DNA of 14,503 nt from Erysipelotrichaceae bacterium (GTDB taxonomy: Bacteria; Bacillota_I; Bacilli_A; RFN20; CAG-826): NCBI GenBank assembly GCA_031271635.1, contig JAISVG010000077.1, forward strand, positions 1 to 14,503. The letters run 5' to 3'. Below are positions 1 through 6,635 of the stretch, in pieces. Within the stretch, counting starts at the first letter, position 1. Each line of letters opens with the position of its first letter. Both the position numbers and the translations under genes were made by a program. Below the pieces are notes generated by a model. The model did not search any database and was not told where the DNA came from. It saw only the letters and a list, made by a program, of their open reading frames with translations.

Positions 1-614
1 AGAAATGATGAGTAAACGGTCACAAATAAATCATTATTCTCTAATGAAAACTCAATCTCTCCATTTCGATTAGCATCACGATTATCGGACACAAAAATCA
101 TGTCCTTGACTGTTACTAATCTTCCTGAATCAATCAGGGTTAAAGCCTCAAAATCACTGAAAGTTGTGACTTCATAAGGAATAATTACCTTCGGAGTTGT
201 GGTTTCAACAACCGAAACAGATGTCGTAGTACACGCAACATAACTATAAAGTTTATCAATAACTCCGGCAACATCAACAACATCGTTAATGGCAAAGGAA
301 GCTGCTTCTTGTGAGAAACACTCAATCGCATAGGCCCCATCCTGAACATAAAAATAGAAATTGCCGTCGTTATTATCACCAAGGATACGGGTTACCGCGC
401 CACGAAAGATAACGCTTTGATCAACATAGTTCTTTGTCACAAGTTCTTTAATAGGAGTATGACCTAAAGGCAGCGGGCAGTTATCTTCATCAACGACCGC
501 GTGAGAAAAAACATTTCCGTTCTTATTAATATTTGGATCGAAAATCAGGATTCCTGAAACAGTTATAGATGCTGCAACTAGCAAAATTATCGATATTTTA
601 GTTGTTTTTTTCAT
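1..614 (-). CDS. Secreted/anchored OB-fold-like surface protein, C-terminus outside window
   Basis: This open frame runs from an ATG at 614 to the left window edge without a stop, giving about 204 residues of a longer protein. Residues 1-8 are basic (MKKTTK), followed by a hydrophobic stretch at about 8-25. That is a signal peptide or N-terminal anchor, and no lipobox cysteine follows it. About residues 55-135 read like the small OB-fold domain of extracellular nucleases (YhcR-like): VIFRGAVTRI, then FYFYVQDGAYAIECF, then INDVVDVAGVI. A second, similar segment starts near residue 150 (GRLVTVKDMIFV) after a proline/threonine-rich linker. The function is unknown; proteins of this layout often carry a nuclease or phosphatase domain further on, but none is visible here. 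There is no Shine-Dalgarno before the ATG; a TATAAT lies 6 nt upstream. Coding and export are fairly sure, the family is tentative. Confidence 0.75.
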   Translation of the reverse strand, partial: MKKTTKISIILLVAASITVSGILIFDPNINKNGNVFSHAVVDEDNCPLPLGHTPIKELVTKNYVDQSVIFRGAVTRILGDNNDGNFYFYVQDGAYAIECFSQEAASFAINDVVDVAGVIDKLYSYVACTTTSVSVVETTTPKVIIPYEVTTFSDFEALTLIDSGRLVTVKDMIFVSDNRDANRNGEIEFSLENNDLFVTVYSSF

Positions 615-620
615 TTATAG

Positions 621-626
621 ATTATA
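621..626 (-). promoter_or_regulatory. Putative -10 box for a leaderless start of the surface protein gene
   Basis: On the minus strand a perfect TATAAT ends 6 nt before the ATG at 614, and no GG-rich ribosome binding site lies between. The usual start of transcription, about 7 nt past the -10 box, would fall on the A of the ATG. No convincing -35 hexamer is seen 16-18 nt upstream, so the call rests on the -10 match and its spacing. Confidence 0.4.
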
Positions 627-671
627 CATCATTTTTTTATTATTAGAAGAGGTCATGATAATTAGTTATTA

Positions 672-700
672 GAAAACGATTAGTAAGAATGATGGTTTTC
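672..700. repeat. Inverted repeat next to the tRNA promoter
   Basis: GAAAACGAT (672-680) is complementary to ATGGTTTTC (692-700) except for one G-G mismatch, with an 11-nt spacer. It ends 2 nt before the -35 box of the tRNA operon (703-708). It could be an upstream regulatory site, or chance in AT-rich DNA. It is not followed by a T-run, so a terminator is unlikely. Confidence 0.3.
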
Positions 701-702
701 AG

Positions 703-731
703 TTGACTTGTATTCTCTTTAATGCTATAAA
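703..731 (+). promoter_or_regulatory. Strong sigma-A-type promoter of the tRNA operon
   Basis: TTGACT (703-708) is separated by 17 nt from TATAAA (726-731), and TGC directly before the -10 box makes it an extended -10 element. Transcription should start near 738, about 12 nt before the first tRNA. The near-consensus hexamers and ideal spacing fit a highly expressed stable-RNA operon. Confidence 0.85.
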
Positions 732-749
732 TATATGGCGTATTGGCCT

Positions 750-825
750 GGATGTTTAGCTCAGCTGGGAGAGCATCGCCTTTACACGGCGGGGGTCGGG
801 AGTTCAAACCTCTCAACATCCACCA
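750..825 (+). tRNA. tRNA-Val (TAC)
   Basis: The full cloverleaf is visible: acceptor GGATGTT pairs with AACATCC, the D arm is GCTC/GAGC, anticodon stem TCGCC/GGCGG encloses loop TTTACAC (anticodon TAC, reading GUA), and the T arm is GGGAG-TTCAAAC-CTCTC with a G-T pair. CCA is encoded at the 3' end. It is the first gene of the five-tRNA operon. Confidence 0.96.
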
Positions 826-837
826 CAAATTTTCTTT

Positions 838-921
838 GGGAGCGTAGCGAAGTGGCTAAACGCGGCAGACTGTAAATCTGTTCCTCACGGTTCGGTAGTT
901 CGAATCTACCCGCTCCCACCA
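838..921 (+). tRNA. tRNA-Tyr (GTA)
   Basis: A class II tRNA with a long variable arm. Acceptor GGGAGCG pairs with CGCTCCC, and anticodon stem GCAGA/TCTGT encloses CTGTAAA (anticodon GTA). The variable arm is CCTCACGGTTCGG, and the T arm is GGTAG-TTCGAAT-CTACC. CCA is encoded. It lies 12 nt after tRNA-Val. Confidence 0.96.
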
Positions 922-924
922 GTT

Positions 925-998
925 TGGGGTATAGCCAAGCGGTAAGGCAAGGGACTTTGACTCCCTCATCCCTGGTCCGAATCCAGGTACCCCAGCCA
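925..998 (+). tRNA. tRNA-Gln (TTG)
   Basis: Acceptor TGGGGTA pairs with TACCCCA, and discriminator G and an encoded CCA follow. Anticodon stem AGGGA/TCCCT encloses CTTTGAC, giving anticodon TTG. The T arm is CCTGG-TCCGAAT-CCAGG. The U1-A72 first pair is typical of bacterial tRNA-Gln. It starts 3 nt after the CCA of tRNA-Tyr. Confidence 0.96.
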
Positions 999-1014
999 GA
1001 CAAATACGCAACAT

Positions 1015-1090
1015 CACCCGCTAGCTCAGTTGGTAGAGCACAACACTTTTAATGTTGGGGTCGAAGGTTCGAACCCTTCGCGGGTGACCA
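1015..1090 (+). tRNA. tRNA-Lys (TTT)
   Basis: Acceptor CACCCGC pairs with GCGGGTG, followed by discriminator A and an encoded CCA. The D arm is GCTC/GAGC, and anticodon stem CAACA/TGTTG encloses CTTTTAA (anticodon TTT). The T arm is GAAGG-TTCGAAC-CCTTC. Starting one base earlier would also pair (T-A) but would leave no discriminator base, so 1015 is preferred. Confidence 0.95.
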
Positions 1091-1097
1091 GTCACTC

Positions 1098-1186
1098 GCC
1101 CGAGTGGCGGAATAGGTAGACGCACAGGACTTAAAATCCTGCGGGTAGCGATACCCGTGCCGGTTCGATTCCGGCCTCGGGCACCA
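1098..1186 (+). tRNA. tRNA-Leu (TAA)
   Basis: A class II tRNA. Acceptor GCCCGAG pairs with CTCGGGC, and anticodon stem CAGGA/TCCTG encloses CTTAAAA (anticodon TAA, reading UUA). The variable arm CGGGTAGCGATACCCG forms a 5-bp stem, and the T arm is GCCGG-TTCGATT-CCGGC. CCA is encoded. It is the last gene of the operon; the terminator starts 18 nt further on. Confidence 0.96.
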
Positions 1187-1204
1187 TTCTTTATGGTAAT
1201 AATT

Positions 1205-1228
1205 GACCTCTAAACGGGGTCTTTTTTT
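1205..1228 (+). terminator. Intrinsic terminator of the tRNA operon
   Basis: GACCTC (1205-1210) pairs with GGGGTC (1216-1221) through one T-G wobble, around the loop TAAAC, and seven Ts follow directly. ATTGACC (1202-1208) could instead pair with GGTCAAT (1236-1242), which excludes the terminator stem. Confidence 0.85.
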
Positions 1229-1347
1229 ATTAAAGGGTCAATCTTTAAAAAAATGGCTTACTCCATCATTCATTGAAAAGTGTCAACAATTTCCTAAAGA
1301 ATAAGGTACAATCATGATTCAAGACCGCAAATTAATAAAGATAGGTC

Positions 1348-1353
1348 TATAAT
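1348..1353 (+). promoter_or_regulatory. Putative -10 box for a leaderless start of the NifU-like gene
   Basis: A perfect TATAAT ends 7 nt before the ATG at 1361, and no Shine-Dalgarno is present in the last 12 nt. AGACC (1322-1326) and GGTCT (1344-1348) form a short inverted repeat just upstream. An alternative promoter is TCAACA (1283-1288), 18 nt, TACAAT (1307-1312), which would give a leader of about 40 nt. Confidence 0.4.
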
Positions 1354-1360
1354 ATTAAAT

Positions 1361-1594
1361 ATGGAAAACGAAAGCATTATTAAACAAATCGAAAAATCAC
1401 TTGATAAGATCCGCTTCTTCATTCAAAGGGATGGTGGTGATGTGATGTTTGACCACTACGAAGATGGAATTGTTTATGTGCGTTTTTCAGGAGCCTGTGT
1501 CGACTGTATGATGCAAGATTCTACCATTAATGAAGGCATCAAAATCATTCTGATGGAAGAAGTGCCGGGAATTATTGATGTGAGAACCGTTTAA
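1361..1594 (+). CDS. NifU C-terminal-domain Fe-S scaffold protein
   Basis: A 77-residue protein consisting only of the NifU C-terminal (Nfu) domain. Such proteins bind a [4Fe-4S] cluster between subunits and pass it to target enzymes in the cytoplasm. The signs are RDGGDVMF near residue 23, and GACVDC, whose C46 and C49 form the CxxC cluster ligands. The helix after it ends in EEVPGI, as in the family (usual form EREVPGI). The segment after the CxxC, MMQDSTI, departs from the usual CPSSxxTL, but both cysteines are intact. It is transcribed toward the nrnA-cysQ gene, and the two stop codons overlap at 1591-1594 in the palindrome TTTAAA. No suf or isc genes lie in the window, so its client enzymes are unknown; IspG and IspH of the isoprenoid pathway are possible clients by inference only. 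Confidence 0.9.
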   Translation: MENESIIKQIEKSLDKIRFFIQRDGGDVMFDHYEDGIVYVRFSGACVDCMMQDSTINEGIKIILMEEVPGIIDVRTV

Positions 1595-3303
1595 AGTAGC
1601 ATATTTAATGCCGAATTGGTAACAATATATCCTTTATGATTATGGACATCAGGTCGATTAAAGATTATTTTCTGTCCGTCCGGCTCAACAAAAATACCTC
1701 CAGCTTCACTAACAATTAATACGGAGGCCGCAATATCCCATTCTTTAGTACCACCACTAAGACGATAAGTCAGCTCTGCTTCACCTTTTGCAATCGCACA
1801 TAGTTTAAGACATGAGCCTTTCTTCTTAGTAGTTTTAATTACATCTTGATAACGTTCAACCAGGGCTAATTCTTCAGGCTTCGAATGGAAATTCGAGAGC
1901 AAAACCGTGATATTTTTCGTTTTCTTACTAACATGTATTCTTCTTATAACCTTGCCATTTACATAAAATGATCCATAGTCTTTAACCGCATAATAGTATT
2001 CACCAGTAACAGGCGCCATCACAACGCCCACGACAACTTCATGATTTCTTACTAAGGCAATTGAAGTGGCGAATTCACCATTTCGAGCAATAAAGTCCTT
2101 TGTGCCGTCAACAGGATCAACAACCCAGACAAATTCTTTATCTAGGCGACTTAAATCATCTTCTGATTCTTCGGTTAAGAAGCCATGTGTGGGAAACTTA
2201 CTTTTCAAGTAATTAAAAATGATTTCGTCCGCGCGTTTATCGGCCTTAGTAACTGGAGAGTCGTCGCTCTTACTTTCAAAAGTAAAGGCCGTCTCATAGA
2301 CTTCAAGAATTGCCTTCTGAGCTAACTTAGCAGCTGTTATCGCAGCTTCTAATTCTTTCTTATTTTGATTTTTTTGACTTTTAATAATGGTTTTGTCGAT
2401 GATTTTTAAAAGAGAGCCGATTTGATCTTCTGAAACTGAAAAACCACTTGCGTTTTTATGCCCTCCGCCCCTAAACTTAATTGCTATTTGATGGACATCA
2501 ATTGTTGAGGAACGAATCTCGCCGCGATAAACACCACTGGTAACTTCAGATAAGAACAACCAAACTTTAAAGCCATCAACGTTTGAAAGTAGATTCACCT
2601 GTTCTTGAATCTTATCAGCGGGATATTTAAGTTTTTTAATCCTATTTAAATCAGCAATATAATATGCTAAACCCGCCTTTGTAGTTTGATAATGCGAATA
2701 TACATCACGAATTAACTCTAATTTCCGGACATCATCTTTATAAATTAAATCATAAAGACCTAAATAATTAATGTTCTTTTTCATTAAAAAATTAGCCACT
2801 TCAAACGTTCTTTGATCAAGCGCATACGAAAATCTTCCTGTATCGGTTACTAAGCCGGAGAAGAGCGCTGTTGCAGCGACTGTCGAAAGTTCTAAATGGT
2901 AATCAATTGCGATTTCTGCAATCATTTGACAAACCGAGGAAGCTCCAATTTGCATGACTTTAAAACCATCAAAGGGATAATCTTCAATATGATGATCAAT
3001 CTTAATAATCTCTTTTGCTTTTAGAAGTCTTTTATCTTCAATTCTTTCGATGTTTGAGACATCGACCATAATTAATAAAGCATCTTTAATATCTCTTTCT
3101 TTGATATCATCAACCATTGCAATGAAAAGATTGAATCTTGGAATACCTTTACCTGCTGAAAGAATTCTCTTTTCAGGATATTTAGTTCTTAAAAGCTCTC
3201 TTAATCCAATTGAACTCCCAAAAGAATCACAATCAGGAGCAAGATGACCACAAATAATAATGGTCTGATATTGTTCAATAATTCTGAATAATTCTTTAAT
3301 CAA
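1591..3303 (-). CDS. nrnA: Fusion of DHH/DHHA1 phosphoesterase (NrnA-like) and CysQ/IMPase-family phosphatase
   Basis: One 570-residue chain with two complete enzymes. Residues about 1-310 are a DHH-DHHA1 protein of the NrnA type (oligoribonuclease and pAp phosphatase). Motifs are GHLAPDCDS (H20, D24, D26), D81, DHH at 103-105, VTDTGR (D154), and the DHHA1 substrate-binding RGGGHKNASG at 278-287. Residues about 316-570 are an inositol-monophosphatase/CysQ-family Mg-dependent phosphatase: TKAD 352-355, EES 378-380, DPVDGT 396-401 and WDIAA 522-526 are all intact. NrnA and CysQ both can dephosphorylate pAp, so the fusion probably clears nanoRNA and pAp; the CysQ half could also act on another sugar or nucleotide phosphate. 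The start is a TTG at 3303, 3 nt after the fba stop; no ATG fits, because the first active-site residues begin at 20. The ribosome binding site is weak (AAGG). It is last in the ychF-ispF-argS-rpoE-fba operon. Confidence 0.92.
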   Translation of the reverse strand: MIKELFRIIEQYQTIIICGHLAPDCDSFGSSIGLRELLRTKYPEKRILSAGKGIPRFNLFIAMVDDIKERDIKDALLIMVDVSNIERIEDKRLLKAKEIIKIDHHIEDYPFDGFKVMQIGASSVCQMIAEIAIDYHLELSTVAATALFSGLVTDTGRFSYALDQRTFEVANFLMKKNINYLGLYDLIYKDDVRKLELIRDVYSHYQTTKAGLAYYIADLNRIKKLKYPADKIQEQVNLLSNVDGFKVWLFLSEVTSGVYRGEIRSSTIDVHQIAIKFRGGGHKNASGFSVSEDQIGSLLKIIDKTIIKSQKNQNKKELEAAITAAKLAQKAILEVYETAFTFESKSDDSPVTKADKRADEIIFNYLKSKFPTHGFLTEESEDDLSRLDKEFVWVVDPVDGTKDFIARNGEFATSIALVRNHEVVVGVVMAPVTGEYYYAVKDYGSFYVNGKVIRRIHVSKKTKNITVLLSNFHSKPEELALVERYQDVIKTTKKKGSCLKLCAIAKGEAELTYRLSGGTKEWDIAASVLIVSEAGGIFVEPDGQKIIFNRPDVHNHKGYIVTNSALNMLL

Positions 3304-3306
3304 AAC

Positions 3307-4161
3307 TTATGCCTTATTAACCGCACCAAAGACTGTGCATTTTGCAAGGACAACTTCGGCGATACCTTTTTTCCCGGGTCCAATGATTTTTCTTGGATCA
3401 TATACTTCTTTATCATCAGCTAAAACTTTTCTCACGATTGCGGTCCAAGCTTGTTGCGATTCAGTATTAACATTAATCTTTGACGTACCACGGTCGATGG
3501 CTTTGCGGATTTGTTCATCGGGAATGCCGCTTCCACCATGAAGAACTAGAGGAATCCCACAAATTTCATTAATGTGTGCCATTTCATCAAAGCCTAGTTT
3601 TGGTTCTCCGTGATATGGTCCATGAACACTACCAAGTGCTGGGGCCAAGCAATCAATTCCAGTTTCTTGTACTAAAATGCGGCATTCTTCAGGATCAGCA
3701 TACATTGTTTCAGCAATTACATGATCTTCTTGACCGCCAACCTTACCAAGTTCCGCTTCAACACTAACACCACGAGCGTGTGCGTATTCCACTACTTCTT
3801 TGGTAATACGAATATTTTCTTCAAAGGTAAAATGCGAGGCATCAATCATCACGCTTGTAAAACCAGCATCAATCGCTGCTTTGCACACATCAAATGATGA
3901 ACCATGATCGACATGGAGGGCGACAGGAACAGTAATCTTTTTATCGACGATGTAGCCTCGAACCATTCCGACAATCGTATTCCATCCGCCCATATATTTA
4001 GCCGCTCCTTCAGAGACGCCTAAAATAACAGGAGCGTTTAACTCTTGACATTTATCAAGAATCGCACTGGTCCATTCTAAATCATTAATATTAAATTGAC
4101 CAACGGCATAGTGACCTTTTCTTGCTGCGATGAGCATTTCTTTCATGTTTACTAGTGACAT
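3307..4161 (-). CDS. fba: Class II fructose-1,6-bisphosphate aldolase
   Basis: A 284-residue cytoplasmic enzyme of glycolysis and gluconeogenesis that reversibly splits fructose 1,6-bisphosphate into dihydroxyacetone phosphate and glyceraldehyde 3-phosphate. It is of the Zn-dependent class II, Bacillus FbaA type. The N-terminus MSLVNMKEML and GQFNINDLEW match that group. HVDHG places catalytic D85 and Zn ligand H86; the other Zn ligands are H180 in SVHGPYHGEP and H208 in LVLHGGSG. ALGSVHG and NVNTE form the phosphate and substrate sites. The frame is open 10 codons further upstream, but the strong GGAGG at 4171-4175, 9 nt before 4161, fixes this start. The gene begins 4 nt after the rpoE stop, the ribosome binding site lying within rpoE, which suggests translational coupling. 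Confidence 0.97.
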   Translation of the reverse strand: MSLVNMKEMLIAARKGHYAVGQFNINDLEWTSAILDKCQELNAPVILGVSEGAAKYMGGWNTIVGMVRGYIVDKKITVPVALHVDHGSSFDVCKAAIDAGFTSVMIDASHFTFEENIRITKEVVEYAHARGVSVEAELGKVGGQEDHVIAETMYADPEECRILVQETGIDCLAPALGSVHGPYHGEPKLGFDEMAHINEICGIPLVLHGGSGIPDEQIRKAIDRGTSKINVNTESQQAWTAIVRKVLADDKEVYDPRKIIGPGKKGIAEVVLAKCTVFGAVNKA

Positions 4162-4165
4162 TTTA

Positions 4166-4513
4166 TTATTCCTCCGCGTCTTCTTCGGCATCTAAAAGAG
4201 TTTCTTCTTCCTCTTCTTCAATGATTTCAGCATTTAATTCATCGTCTTCTTCAAAATCTTCAACTTCGCGAACTGTTTCTGTTCCGTGAGGAAAATAATC
4301 TCTTAAGCCAAAAACAATTTTACCATTATCACCAAGATATCTAAATCTTGAATCAAATAATAAGCCTGATAATAATTTTGCTTTAATATCCGGAAGATCA
4401 TCCGGATTTAATTCTAGTTGAGCACTAACTTGTTCGAAGATTATATTATAATCTTCTTCGTGATTCTCTTTTTTAGTGAGTAGTTCATACACTAATTCTA
4501 ATTTTGTTTTCAT
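4166..4513 (-). CDS. rpoE: RNA polymerase delta subunit
   Basis: A 115-residue protein with the delta-subunit layout. An N-terminal HARE-type winged helix (about residues 1-78, ending with SRFRYLGDNGKIVFGLRDY) is followed by a highly acidic tail (about 82-115) made mostly of Glu and Asp. Delta binds core RNA polymerase in Gram-positive bacteria, where it speeds recycling of the enzyme and makes some promoters more sensitive to the initiating NTP. The tail is shorter than in Bacillus subtilis, whose protein is about 170 residues. Position supports the call: rpoE sits just upstream of fba, as in many Firmicutes, though the usual pyrG between them is absent. AGGAG ends 13 nt before the ATG and a second AGGA touches it. 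Confidence 0.9.
   Translation of the reverse strand: MKTKLELVYELLTKKENHEEDYNIIFEQVSAQLELNPDDLPDIKAKLLSGLLFDSRFRYLGDNGKIVFGLRDYFPHGTETVREVEDFEEDDELNAEIIEEEEEETLLDAEEDAEE
4171..4175 (-). promoter_or_regulatory. Ribosome binding site that decides the fba start
   Basis: GGAGG on the minus strand, 9 nt before the ATG at 4161 and inside the last codons of rpoE. It rules out the upstream in-frame start at 4191, which would add ten residues absent from the family. Confidence 0.85.
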
Positions 4514-4528
4514 TCCTGTTTTTTTCTC

Positions 4529-6148
4529 CTACATGTTATTATATGCTTTTATCCCTAATAAATTAAGCCCATTGTTAATAATAATCCGTGTCGCAATACA
4601 AAGTGCGAGTCTTTGCCTTGAAAGCGCTTCGACATCATTACCTAAAACTCGACTTGAAACATAAAACTGGTGGACTAAACTGGAAAGTCTTTGAAGATAA
4701 TTTGTAACCTTTGAAGGTAACCTCGCACGGCTTGCTTCTTCAACTTCCTTTTTATAGTCATTAAGACATTTAAGGAGTGCAGTTTCGACTTCACTAGTTA
4801 ATAAGTTTGTTTCAAATAAGGGGGTAATGACCTTTTGAGCTTTCTCGATCATCTTAAACAGCCTCGCATGCGCGTACTCAATGTAATAAAGAGGGTTCTT
4901 AGTAGAGTGATCCATGGCTAAAGTTAAGTCAAAATCAAGATGTGATGAAGGGGCTTTCTCTAAAAAGAAGTATCGCACCGCATCAACGCCAACATCATTC
5001 ATTAATTCTTCCATACTAACGGCATTACCACTACGTTTTGACATCTTAAACTCAACACCATCTTTAATAAGTCGCACCATTTGAATGATTTCAATCTCTA
5101 AAAGATCTTTCGGATATCCGAGCATCATTAAAGCGGACTTCATCCGGTTAATGTAACCATGATGATCAGCTCCTAAAACATCAATTAATTGATCGTAGCC
5201 GCGTCGTGCTTTATCATCATGATAAATGATATCTGGCAATAAATAAGTATACTCTCCGTTACTCTTTTGAATGGGACGATCCTTATCATCAAGATAGGCA
5301 CTAGTTTTTAAAAATAATGCTTCATCTAAGACATAAGTATTAGGACGTAATAAATCTAGATAATGCTTAATAAGTTTAGGTTTTCGGAGTTTGGTTTCAA
5401 AAGTAAAAACATCAAACTTAATCCGGAACTGACGTAATACTTTTTTAATTTGCTTTAATTCTGCTAACTTACCAAAACGTCGAAAGATTTCAAGATCATC
5501 GCTATGAATCAGTGTATCCCCGTATTTAGTTTGGAGGTCTTTAGCAATATCAATTAAGCCTAAAGAATGATAACCATCTTCCGGAAAGACATTCTTAATC
5601 TTATAAAGGTCAAGATACCTTGATCTTAACGATAGTGCTAAATTATTAATTTGATTTCCAGCATCATTAACATAGTATTCTCTCGTCACTTCATAACCAT
5701 CATTTTCAAGAATCCGACTAATAGCATCGCCGACTGCAGCCCCACGAGCATGTCCTAAATGTAATTCTCCAGTTGGATTAGCGCTTACAAATTCGACATT
5801 TATTCTCTTGCCATTAAAAGACTTTTTCCCAAAAGCAGGTCCCTTTTGATAAATCTCATTAATTAAACTATCGTACACATTACTACTCACAAAGAAATTA
5901 ATAAAACCAGGCGGCACCGCCACCACTTTAACAAGGGTCGGATCTTGAAGTCCGGTAGCTAGTTCTAATGCAAAATCCCAAGATTTTTTATTTAGTTTTT
6001 TGGCAAAAATCATCGCCGCGTTGGTTGAAAAATCACCAAACTCTAGTGATTTAGGAATCGTCAGTTGAATGTCTTCAATACTAACGGATAAGCCAAGAGC
6101 TTCAAGTTGATTTCTTAGTAATTGTTTTATTGTATTAGTGGTATCCAT
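4529..6148 (-). CDS. argS: Arginyl-tRNA synthetase
   Basis: A 539-residue class I synthetase that charges tRNA-Arg in the cytoplasm. The N-terminal Add-1 domain spans about residues 1-100. It is followed by the Rossmann catalytic core with HLGH at 130-133 (in NPTGELHLGHARG) and KMSKR at 368-372, then an all-helical DALR anticodon-binding domain from about 420. VSANPTG and the end LGIKAYNNM fit the family; the last residue is usually M, as here. The start at 6148 (MDTTNT) is preferred over an in-frame ATG at 6154. AAAGGA (6154-6159) lies 5 nt before the second ATG and overlaps the first. That site also overlaps the ispF stop, so the two genes are tightly coupled. Confidence 0.97.
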   Translation of the reverse strand: MDTTNTIKQLLRNQLEALGLSVSIEDIQLTIPKSLEFGDFSTNAAMIFAKKLNKKSWDFALELATGLQDPTLVKVVAVPPGFINFFVSSNVYDSLINEIYQKGPAFGKKSFNGKRINVEFVSANPTGELHLGHARGAAVGDAISRILENDGYEVTREYYVNDAGNQINNLALSLRSRYLDLYKIKNVFPEDGYHSLGLIDIAKDLQTKYGDTLIHSDDLEIFRRFGKLAELKQIKKVLRQFRIKFDVFTFETKLRKPKLIKHYLDLLRPNTYVLDEALFLKTSAYLDDKDRPIQKSNGEYTYLLPDIIYHDDKARRGYDQLIDVLGADHHGYINRMKSALMMLGYPKDLLEIEIIQMVRLIKDGVEFKMSKRSGNAVSMEELMNDVGVDAVRYFFLEKAPSSHLDFDLTLAMDHSTKNPLYYIEYAHARLFKMIEKAQKVITPLFETNLLTSEVETALLKCLNDYKKEVEEASRARLPSKVTNYLQRLSSLVHQFYVSSRVLGNDVEALSRQRLALCIATRIIINNGLNLLGIKAYNNM

Positions 6149-6153
6149 TATCA

Positions 6154-6159
6154 TCCTTT
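6154..6159 (-). promoter_or_regulatory. Ribosome binding site that decides the argS start
   Basis: AAAGGA on the minus strand overlaps the ispF stop codon (TAA at 6158-6160) and the first possible argS ATG (6152-6154). Only the second ATG, at 6148, has a workable spacing of 5 nt. Confidence 0.7.
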
Positions 6160-6634
6160 ATCTTCTTTTTAAAAGCACAATCGCGCTTGCCTCGACCGCT
6201 TCGCATCTTCCAAGAGCACCGATACCTTCGTTTGTTCCGGCCTTAATTGAAATTACCTCAGTCGTTGTTCCTAGAATTGGAGCAATCTTGGCTTTCATTA
6301 ACGAAAGATAGGGCTGAATCTTAGGAGCTTCTAAAGTTATGTGAACATCAATATTAACTATCTCATAGTGTTTTTCTTGCATTATGCTAACCACTTGTTT
6401 TAAGAGTTCTAGGCTAGATTTATCCTTATATGTCTCATCATGATTCGGAAAAAGAACCCCAATATCACCCATATTAAGTGCACCTAAGATTGCATCCATT
6501 AAAGCGTGGAGTAAAACATCGCCATCAGAATGGGCCTCCTCGCCTACTGGAGCAGGAATCTTGACGCCTCCGAGTATCAAATCTCGTGATGGTACTAGTT
6601 TATGAATATCTTTTCCAAAACCAATTAAATACAT
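6158..6634 (-). CDS. ispF: 2-C-methyl-D-erythritol 2,4-cyclodiphosphate synthase
   Basis: A 158-residue enzyme, the usual family length. It turns CDP-methylerythritol 2-phosphate into the cyclic diphosphate MEcPP with loss of CMP in the MEP pathway to isoprenoids; the family acts as a trimer with a divalent metal. Metal ligands are D9 and H11 in GKDIHKL and H43 in VLLHALMD. HSDGDVLLH at 35-43 and MGDIGVLFP follow. The substrate loop is KAGTNE (residues 131-136, E136), and GRCEAVEASA closes the chain (usually GRGEGI). The start at 6634 is chosen because GGGAG (6640-6644) lies 5 nt before it; the ATG at 6649 has no such site and would overlap ychF by 14 nt. No ispD or other MEP gene is nearby; ispF alone sits between ychF and argS. 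Confidence 0.95.
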   Translation of the reverse strand: MYLIGFGKDIHKLVPSRDLILGGVKIPAPVGEEAHSDGDVLLHALMDAILGALNMGDIGVLFPNHDETYKDKSSLELLKQVVSIMQEKHYEIVNIDVHITLEAPKIQPYLSLMKAKIAPILGTTTEVISIKAGTNEGIGALGRCEAVEASAIVLLKRR

Positions 6635-6635
6635 C

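Noticed and set aside
643..1003. Minus-strand open frames across the tRNA cluster
   Set aside because: They are antisense to well-formed tRNA genes, have no ribosome binding site, and their sequence (for example GAGRFELP) is the typical false translation of tRNA genes.
750..1186. tRNA cluster as an integration site for a mobile element
   Set aside because: No integrase, repeated tRNA 3' fragment or phage gene is seen nearby; the flanking genes are housekeeping.
4166..4270. Repetitive Glu/Asp coding stretch as a possible repeat or fusion
   Set aside because: It is the normal acidic tail of the RNA polymerase delta subunit.
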